6,425 nucleotides of DNA. It comes from a bacterium. GTDB taxonomy: Bacteria; Elusimicrobiota; Elusimicrobia; UBA1565; UBA9628. Location of the stretch: positions 1 through 6,425 of the forward strand of contig JAJYOT010000064.1 of assembly GCA_021796015.1 (NCBI GenBank), read 5' to 3'. Each line of letters begins with the position of its first letter. The stretch's first letter is position 1. Made by a program: the position numbers and the translations under genes. Below are positions 1 to 4,170 of the stretch, one piece after another. Below the pieces are notes generated by a model that saw nothing but the letters and a program-made list of their open reading frames with translations, was not told the DNA's origin and did not search any database.

Positions 1-258
1 ATTGGCCTCTATGGTGATCCCAGCCCGCCCGATCTCAGCTCCGCGTCCTTGACCGGAATCTCTTACTACTCGACTTCAAGCAAGGAAGATGGAACCTTTA
101 GCCTTCAAGTCAGGCAGAGCACCTCTCCAACCTACAATGTCTACGGATATTATCCGGAAATTTTACCTTCGGGAACTATCAGCGTCGTCACCCAATCGTT
201 GTCTAACGTTTCCATACTGCAAGGCCAAACAGTCTCGGGACAAAACTTATCATGGTGA
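1..258 (+). CDS. C-terminal end of a carboxypeptidase-regulatory-like (Ig-like) surface protein, copy 1 (A1), 5'-partial
   Basis: The frame is open from base 1 to a TGA at 256-258, giving 85 codons, so the gene begins left of the window. A TTG at 49 is not a credible start because the frame continues upstream. The visible part is Ser/Thr/Gly/Tyr-rich with alternating beta-strand character. It contains a 'KEDGTFSLQV' strand-turn typical of CarboxypepD_reg/CNA-B-like beta-sandwiches (x-DGxFxLxV). It aligns with the last ~85 residues of the copy-2 protein encoded at 4171-6425: 'PDGSYSLPVRG' matches 'EDGTFSLQVRQ', and 'GAVSVVSQTQSGSVDAGQT' matches 'GTISVVTQSLSNVSILQGQT'. The stop overlaps the next gene's start by 7 nt (ATGGTGA), which points to one operon and translational coupling. 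An extracytoplasmic structural or adhesive role is inferred. No catalytic residues are visible, and the domain content of the missing N-terminal part is unknown. Confidence 0.8.
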   Translation: MGLYGDPSPPDLSSASLTGISYYSTSSKEDGTFSLQVRQSTSPTYNVYGYYPEILPSGTISVVTQSLSNVSILQGQTVSGQNLSW

Positions 259-743
259 AAAAAAACGGATTTAGTCTGCTTGAAGCGATGATCACGGTCG
301 CTATTGTCGGAACCCTGATATCGGTCGGGGCTGGGATCACCATAGAGGCCAATCGCTACTTTATGTTGTCTAACGCGAAGGTTCAACTCCAAGAAGAAGG
401 CCGGAGTATTCTCTACGTGATTACCCGAAATCTAAGGCAAGCTCAAAGTTCGACCATTACGCTGAGCCGCTACTCCTCAAGCCAGCCTTATTACTCCCAG
501 ATCAGTTTTACCACCTCCCAGGGAACGACAATGAGTTTTTTCCAAAATGGTAATCTTCTTGAGATGCAATCGGGCAATATGACCAAGGTGTTATCCAAAG
601 ACCTCATCTATCTCGCTTTCACCTTTCCGAGATCCGACGATATGAATATTATTTCCGTGTCGGTCACTTTTCAATCCGGAATTTATCAAGGGGGCACTAA
701 GGCCCTCCACATGGCGTCTGAGGAAGTCGAGGTCATGAATTAA
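252..743 (+). CDS. PilW/GspJ-like minor prepilin, copy 1 (B1)
   Basis: This 163-residue protein has a canonical class III (prepilin) signal. The short basic leader MVKKNG is followed by the cleavage/methylation site G6-|-F7 and the sequence FSLLEAMITVAIVGTLIS. Glu is at mature position 5, and a ~20-residue hydrophobic helix follows. After the helix comes 'EEGRSILYVITRNLRQAQSSTI', the amphipathic pattern typical of PilW/GspJ-type minor pilins. The mature length (157 aa) fits a minor pilin. It would be cleaved by a prepilin peptidase and inserted in the inner membrane for pilus or pseudopilus assembly. The ATG at 252 overlaps the stop of the upstream gene, and a weak purine patch (cggga, ~237-241) precedes it. 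An A8 tract (258-265) lies just after the start. It is paralogous to the gene at 3497-4003; both end in EEV-x-VMN. PilW versus GspJ cannot be decided from the sequence. Confidence 0.88.
   Translation: MVKKNGFSLLEAMITVAIVGTLISVGAGITIEANRYFMLSNAKVQLQEEGRSILYVITRNLRQAQSSTITLSRYSSSQPYYSQISFTTSQGTTMSFFQNGNLLEMQSGNMTKVLSKDLIYLAFTFPRSDDMNIISVSVTFQSGIYQGGTKALHMASEEVEVMN
729..733 (+). promoter_or_regulatory. Putative Shine-Dalgarno site for C1
   Basis: GAGGT lies inside the last codons of the upstream prepilin gene, 11 nt before the ATG at 745. The spacing is slightly long. A related purine-rich stretch (GAAGTGCGGGTGATGAATTGATG) occupies the same place before the copy-2 C gene, so the B-to-C junction is conserved at nucleotide level in both sets. 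Confidence 0.45.
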
Positions 744-744
744 C

Positions 745-2235
745 ATGAAAAAAAATCTTTGGGCCCGCAAGCAGGGCCAGATATTGGTTGGAACTCTACT
801 TTTGATGCTCCTTCTCTTGGCGATTGTTCCGGCGGTGGTCCAATGGGTCCAATCGGAGGCAAGAACCTCGGTTAAAAACCAAAAATCAACCACGGCCTTA
901 AACCTTGCCGAAGCGGCCGTCAATCGCGGCTATTGGAAGGCAAAAAGCTCAACTGGAACTTTCGCGGAAATGTCTGCCGGAGTCGCATTTCCGGGATACC
1001 AATTCGACAAAACCTATAGCGATATTCCGGGCGGTACTTACCGAATTCTCATTACATCGGCCGCCAACGGCGGGATTACCATTTTCGGGGAAGGACGCGA
1101 TAATTCCAATAATGAGCTTCGGGAAATCGAAGCGGTTTTTCAAAACGAAACGGTCTATAGCCCGCTTTTAACTCAGGGAAACGTCAATTACAATAAGGGC
1201 ATCAGCATTTTCTGGGGCCCTATTATTTCCCAAAGCAATATCAATCTCGACAACACCACCGCCCAATGGTATTTCCCGCAAAAATACGCAAGAGGAGACG
1301 TCATCGGAACGACCAATAATCCGCGAGACACGACCTGGCCTCTCCCGCCCAATACCGACGGCATCGAATGGTGGGCGAATTATGACAAGGTTCCAGAATT
1401 GCCAATACTTGATTTTGCCGCTCTCCGCTCTTCCGCCGCCGCGACCAATACGCTCAACGTCTACGGCTGCCGAGACAGTACTCGCTATACCGATCCCACG
1501 ACCGGCGCCAATATGTCGGGAAGAGCGCCTTGGGACAATCGCGGCAGGTGTCAATCCGGCTCGCCGCATTACTCCGGCACCGGGGGAGCTTGCTACGGTT
1601 CTTCATGCCATTTTGGAAATTCTTGGAATCATCCATTCTCGCCCCAATACCAACCCAATACCGATTATGTCTGGTATTGGGATGGAGACGTCACCTTTGC
1701 CGGACAGGGAGCGGCACCCGCGGCCGGGTTAGACACCGGATTAAGAGGAACCGTCATCGTGCGCGGAAATCTGACGATTGATAGCGGCGGCGATTACGAT
1801 TATACCGGTCATGTTCCCACCAACGCCTGGCAGCAAGATCAGAAATTTACGGAAACCCTCTATGACACCCCGGCCAGCGGAGAATATCCCGCCGATATTG
1901 GATACCACCAGAGCGCGACCACCTGGGCTTTTGGTACCAATTCATTTTGTTTTCCAAGCCATCCACCCAATACGATGACCTGCGGATGGGTCAACACCGT
2001 GGGGGTGAGGGGATTTACCTATGTCGGCGGCAACCTCATCATTAAAAACTTCATGGATTTTAACGGCGCGGTGTGGGTGGGAGGGTCCGTCGTCGCCAGT
2101 TGTCCTTCCGGAGACCCGAATTGCCTGAGCAGTTTTTGCGGCATCTTCTACAACGACCAACTTCAAGTTCCGACTTTAAATGTCGTCTTGGTTCAAACCG
2201 ATTGGCAGGACATCAAGCCGCAAGCCTGGCCTTAA
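745..2235 (+). CDS. PilX/GspK-like membrane-anchored pilus-associated protein, copy 1 (C1)
   Basis: This protein has 496 residues and starts 1 nt after the stop of the prepilin gene. The N-terminus (MKKNLWARKQG) is basic. A long hydrophobic helix at ~12-34 follows, then 'STTALNLAEAAVNRGYW' (48-64), which matches the PilX N-terminal pattern (...A..AEAA...G). There is no Glu at +5 after the G11 junction (QILVG), as is known for the tip pseudopilin GspK. Residues ~80-133 form a beta-rich head portion (GGTYRILIT, GEGRDN). Residues ~225-335 are Gly/Cys/His/aromatic-rich with Cys at 242, 269, 283 and 288. The C-terminal part has repeated hydrophobic turns (GTVIVRGNLTI, GFTYVGGNLII, GAVWVGGSVV) that suggest a small beta-solenoid, then Cys 453, 460 and 465, and it ends 'DWQDIKPQAWP'. 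The nine Cys suit an oxidising extracytoplasmic location. It is paralogous to the convergent gene at 2232-3497. Its role as a minor pilin or cap is inferred from position and N-terminus. Confidence 0.8.
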   Translation: MKKNLWARKQGQILVGTLLLMLLLLAIVPAVVQWVQSEARTSVKNQKSTTALNLAEAAVNRGYWKAKSSTGTFAEMSAGVAFPGYQFDKTYSDIPGGTYRILITSAANGGITIFGEGRDNSNNELREIEAVFQNETVYSPLLTQGNVNYNKGISIFWGPIISQSNINLDNTTAQWYFPQKYARGDVIGTTNNPRDTTWPLPPNTDGIEWWANYDKVPELPILDFAALRSSAAATNTLNVYGCRDSTRYTDPTTGANMSGRAPWDNRGRCQSGSPHYSGTGGACYGSSCHFGNSWNHPFSPQYQPNTDYVWYWDGDVTFAGQGAAPAAGLDTGLRGTVIVRGNLTIDSGGDYDYTGHVPTNAWQQDQKFTETLYDTPASGEYPADIGYHQSATTWAFGTNSFCFPSHPPNTMTCGWVNTVGVRGFTYVGGNLIIKNFMDFNGAVWVGGSVVASCPSGDPNCLSSFCGIFYNDQLQVPTLNVVLVQTDWQDIKPQAWP

Positions 2236-2260
2236 GGCAACCCGCTCGGCCAGACAGGCT
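2223..2260. other. Inverted repeats spanning the convergent C1/C2 stop codons
   Basis: The two convergent genes end inside the palindrome GCCTTAAGGC (2229-2238). Its TTAA core supplies both TAA stops: 2233-2235 on + and 2232-2234 on -. Around it, CTGGCC (2226-2231) can pair with GGCCAG (2248-2253). Alternatively AGCCTG (2223-2228) can pair with CAGGCT (2255-2260), extended by GCC/GGC across a 4-nt bulge. This could act as a weak bidirectional transcription stop, but no T-tract follows on either strand, so it is not a standard intrinsic terminator. The function is uncertain. Confidence 0.35.
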
Positions 2261-3497
2261 GAATTTCCTTCCATGAAACGCGAGAGTAACTGGTCTTGGT
2301 CACCTTAAGATTATTGCCAACATTAGCGTCGTAATAAACAGATACATGGGAATTCGAATTGAGATGAACCTTTCCGGCCACCATCAAGACCCCGAACACA
2401 AGAACGCTATTTCCTCCCCCATTGGGCCCGGTGAAATCGCCTCCCACATAAAGAAGCCCTTGAACCGCCGGACTGATAGAATAGGTGATGGAAGGCGATG
2501 ACAAATAACTGCTGCTAAGACCCGGGCAATTGCTTGGGTAGTGAGATTGAGCGTAGGCGTCGTTATAAGTCGTTAGATAAAAACTCCAATCATTGCAGTA
2601 TTGCGCCCATGCATTTTGCGGCATGGGCGCGTTAATGGATTCGCCGCTCAGAGCTCCATTGGGTGTCGTCACATCTCCCAGAACGATGACATTGCCCACG
2701 ACAGGGCCGTCAAATGAAGTCCAATTGCCGGTCACGTAATAAGTGTTCCCGCTCAAATCGCTGCATCCTCCCGAACGGTTTCCGTTGGTGTAGTAACTGC
2801 CGCCGCAGGGGCTTACGCCCTCGGACTGGGCAAGGTTCTCATAATAATTGAAGTTAAGAGCAGGCATCGGCGGCAAATTGGGATCATAGGCATGCCACCA
2901 CCAACAATTGGGAGAATCGCAATTGGGCGGAGTATTGCTGGTATCAAAGGGAATAATTTCTCCGCTACTCCACAAGGACGGGTGAAGACGCGATGAGTTA
3001 GCCGTCATCGAACTTTGGCTGATGACAGCCCCCCACTCGACATGCATGTTCGTTCCGCTTTCATCCACTCCTCCTCCGCCGACGATCGCGTTTTTGCCTC
3101 CGCTTCCATTTTCATATAAAGACTGGATCTCACGAGTCTCCCTTTTTAGATTGTCGCGCCCGATACCGGTGATGATGATATCGCTTGAGGAATCGCTTGC
3201 AATTGAAATCGCGTAGGTTCCACCGGCAAGATCGTTATATTCCTGGTCGAAATTATATCCGGTAATGGGAATATTGGCTGTCGGCGAGCTCAATTGGCTG
3301 ATTTCCCAATACCCGCGTTCAGTCGCGGCTTCGGCCAACTGAAAGGCCGTGGTCGTTTTCTGTTCTTTGACGGTCCATTTCGATTCATAGACGATATAAG
3401 AGACCATCGCTCCCCCGAGAATCATCAGTCCAATCAAAAGAGCCATCGCCCCAATTGAAATTTGTCCGCGCGATTGTTTTTTCGATAAATTTTTCAT
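2232..3497 (-). CDS. PilX/GspK-like membrane-anchored pilus-associated protein, copy 2 (C2)
   Basis: This protein has 421 residues from the ATG at 3497-3495. A TTG one codon upstream is possible, but the ATG sits in a TGATG stop-start overlap with the prepilin gene and gives MKNLSKKQSRGQ, parallel to MKKNLWARKQGQ of copy 1. A hydrophobic helix spans ~12-36, followed by 'TTTAFQLAEAATERGYW' (48-64), the PilX-like motif. Again there is no Glu at +5. Regions shared with copy 1 include 'GGTYAISIA', 'GIGRDN', 'WGAVISQSS', 'MPALNF', 'GNVIVLGDV', 'MPQNAW', 'GLLYVGGDF' and the end 'SWKEIQPVWP'. It is 75 residues shorter, largely because the Cys-rich insert between the LNF and VIV blocks is only ~52 residues. 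A Gly-rich stretch (138-149) follows the head segment. Its six Cys (193, 198, 231, 245, 301, 324) could form disulfides. It is probably inner-membrane anchored with an external domain, acting with B2 and A2. This is inferred, not shown. Confidence 0.8.
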   Translation of the reverse strand: MKNLSKKQSRGQISIGAMALLIGLMILGGAMVSYIVYESKWTVKEQKTTTAFQLAEAATERGYWEISQLSSPTANIPITGYNFDQEYNDLAGGTYAISIASDSSSDIIITGIGRDNLKRETREIQSLYENGSGGKNAIVGGGGVDESGTNMHVEWGAVISQSSMTANSSRLHPSLWSSGEIIPFDTSNTPPNCDSPNCWWWHAYDPNLPPMPALNFNYYENLAQSEGVSPCGGSYYTNGNRSGGCSDLSGNTYYVTGNWTSFDGPVVGNVIVLGDVTTPNGALSGESINAPMPQNAWAQYCNDWSFYLTTYNDAYAQSHYPSNCPGLSSSYLSSPSITYSISPAVQGLLYVGGDFTGPNGGGNSVLVFGVLMVAGKVHLNSNSHVSVYYDANVGNNLKVTKTSYSRVSWKEIQPVWPSGLP

Positions 3498-4003
3498 CAA
3501 TTCATCACCCGCACTTCTTCAATGGACAGCTCCAAGGCCTTACTGCGCCCCAAATAAGTGCTTTTCTGGGTCGTCATCGCCACCGACAGAATGCCTGGAT
3601 CCGAACTATCCGGAAATGTAAAAGAAACGAATTCCAAATTTTTGGTCAACATCGAGACGGTGGTGTTGAATTTTTCGTAGAGATAGTTCCCTTGTTGATA
3701 GAAAGAAACGGAGTTTCCCTTGATATCGGTAAAGCTGATTGCGGAATAGGGTGGTTGATTGGGCCAACTGGAAAGTATGATGGTTGAAGGTTGGGCCTGG
3801 CGTATCACGCGGTTCATTAAGTCCATCGACACGCGGGCATCCCGCTGGATGACGGTGCGCGCCTGGGTCAGTCTCCAAAAACTGGTCATATTGGTCAACA
3901 AAGGAGAAATCAAAGCCGCCACGACCGACACAATCGCGACCGTCACCATGATTTCTATGAGGGTATATCCTTCGTGAAAGCGCCGACCTTTAAGATGTTT
4001 CAC
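3497..4003 (-). CDS. PilW/GspJ-like minor prepilin, copy 2 (B2)
   Basis: From the GTG at 4003-4001 the protein has 168 residues: leader MKHLKGRRFHEG, then Y1-T-L-I-E5 and the hydrophobic helix MVTVAIVSVVAALISPLL. This is a class III prepilin signal with Tyr instead of Phe at +1. The following 'RDARVSMDLMNRVIRQAQPSTI' and the end 'EEVRVMN' match copy 1, and the mature lengths agree (156 versus 157 aa). The same frame stays open upstream to an ATG at 4174 that overlaps the stop of A2 (ATGA). That longer form would add 57 residues, mostly the translation of a REP/MITE-like repeat (CRHSGVSRNPDS...LDTGFRRCD), and would make a 69-residue leader. I chose the GTG because prepilin leaders are short and copy 1 has a 6-residue leader. 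Its ribosome site is poor (GGAG ~12 nt upstream), so the start is uncertain while the gene itself is not. The stop shares one base with the C2 start. Confidence 0.85.
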   Translation of the reverse strand: MKHLKGRRFHEGYTLIEIMVTVAIVSVVAALISPLLTNMTSFWRLTQARTVIQRDARVSMDLMNRVIRQAQPSTIILSSWPNQPPYSAISFTDIKGNSVSFYQQGNYLYEKFNTTVSMLTKNLEFVSFTFPDSSDPGILSVAMTTQKSTYLGRSKALELSIEEVRVMN

Positions 4004-4068
4004 CCAGGAAATCCGCTCCGGTGATAATTTCGAGTGAGTAGTCTTCACCGAAGTGGCAAATTTTTTGA

Positions 4069-4141
4069 CGTCACACCGGCGAAAGCCGGTGTCCAGGCTT
4101 TCCTCAGTGGAATCTGGATTCCGGCTTACGCCGGAATGACG
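4069..4141. repeat. REP/MITE-like element of two inverted hairpins (RHSGVSRNPDS-type repeat)
   Basis: Two 28-nt arms, 4069-4096 and 4114-4141, are imperfect inverted copies of each other, separated by 17 nt. Each arm is itself a hairpin: CACCGGC-GAAA-GCCGGTG in the left arm and TTCCGGC-GTAA-GCCGGAA in the right arm read on the - strand. Each arm is flanked by CGTCA and TCCAG. This is the layout of the very common non-autonomous palindromic repeats whose translation reads RHSGVSRNPDS...LDTGFRRCD. It sits between A2 and the likely start of B2. No clear target-site duplication is visible and no transposase or RAYT gene is in the window. It may also fold in the A2-B2 mRNA and affect B2 expression (inference). 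Confidence 0.85.
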
Positions 4142-4147
4142 GCAACG

Positions 4148-4159
4148 GCTTACGTAAGC
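4148..4159. repeat. 12-bp perfect palindrome
   Basis: GCTTACGTAAGC is a perfect palindrome 6 nt outside the right arm of the REP-like element and just inside the A2/B2 junction. It shares GGCTTACG with the element's right arm, so it may be a remnant of another repeat copy rather than an operator. Nothing comparable is seen at the copy-1 A/B junction. Confidence 0.4.
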
Positions 4160-4170
4160 TTTTAGGTATT

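Noticed and set aside
762..778. GC-rich hairpin GGCCC-N7-GGGCC just after the C1 start
   Set aside because: The stem is only 5 bp, it lies in coding sequence, and nothing similar occurs at the C2 start. It is likely chance.
1168..1569. Open frame on the - strand opposite C1 (133 codons)
   Set aside because: It lies wholly antisense to a well-supported gene. Its Arg/Gly/Ile-rich composition is typical of a shadow frame, and it shows no recognisable domain. Other antisense frames such as 591-923 (-), 4588-4866 (+) and 5518-5808 (+) were dismissed for the same reason.
4069..4141. CRISPR-like repeat-spacer unit
   Set aside because: There are only two arms in inverted orientation with a 17-nt gap and internal hairpins. 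This fits a REP/MITE-like palindromic element, not direct repeats with spacers.
4069..4141. Intrinsic terminator between A2 and B2
   Set aside because: The hairpins are strong, but on the - strand no T-run directly follows the second stem. The AAAAAATTTG after it is not a good U-tract, and the frame is open through it.
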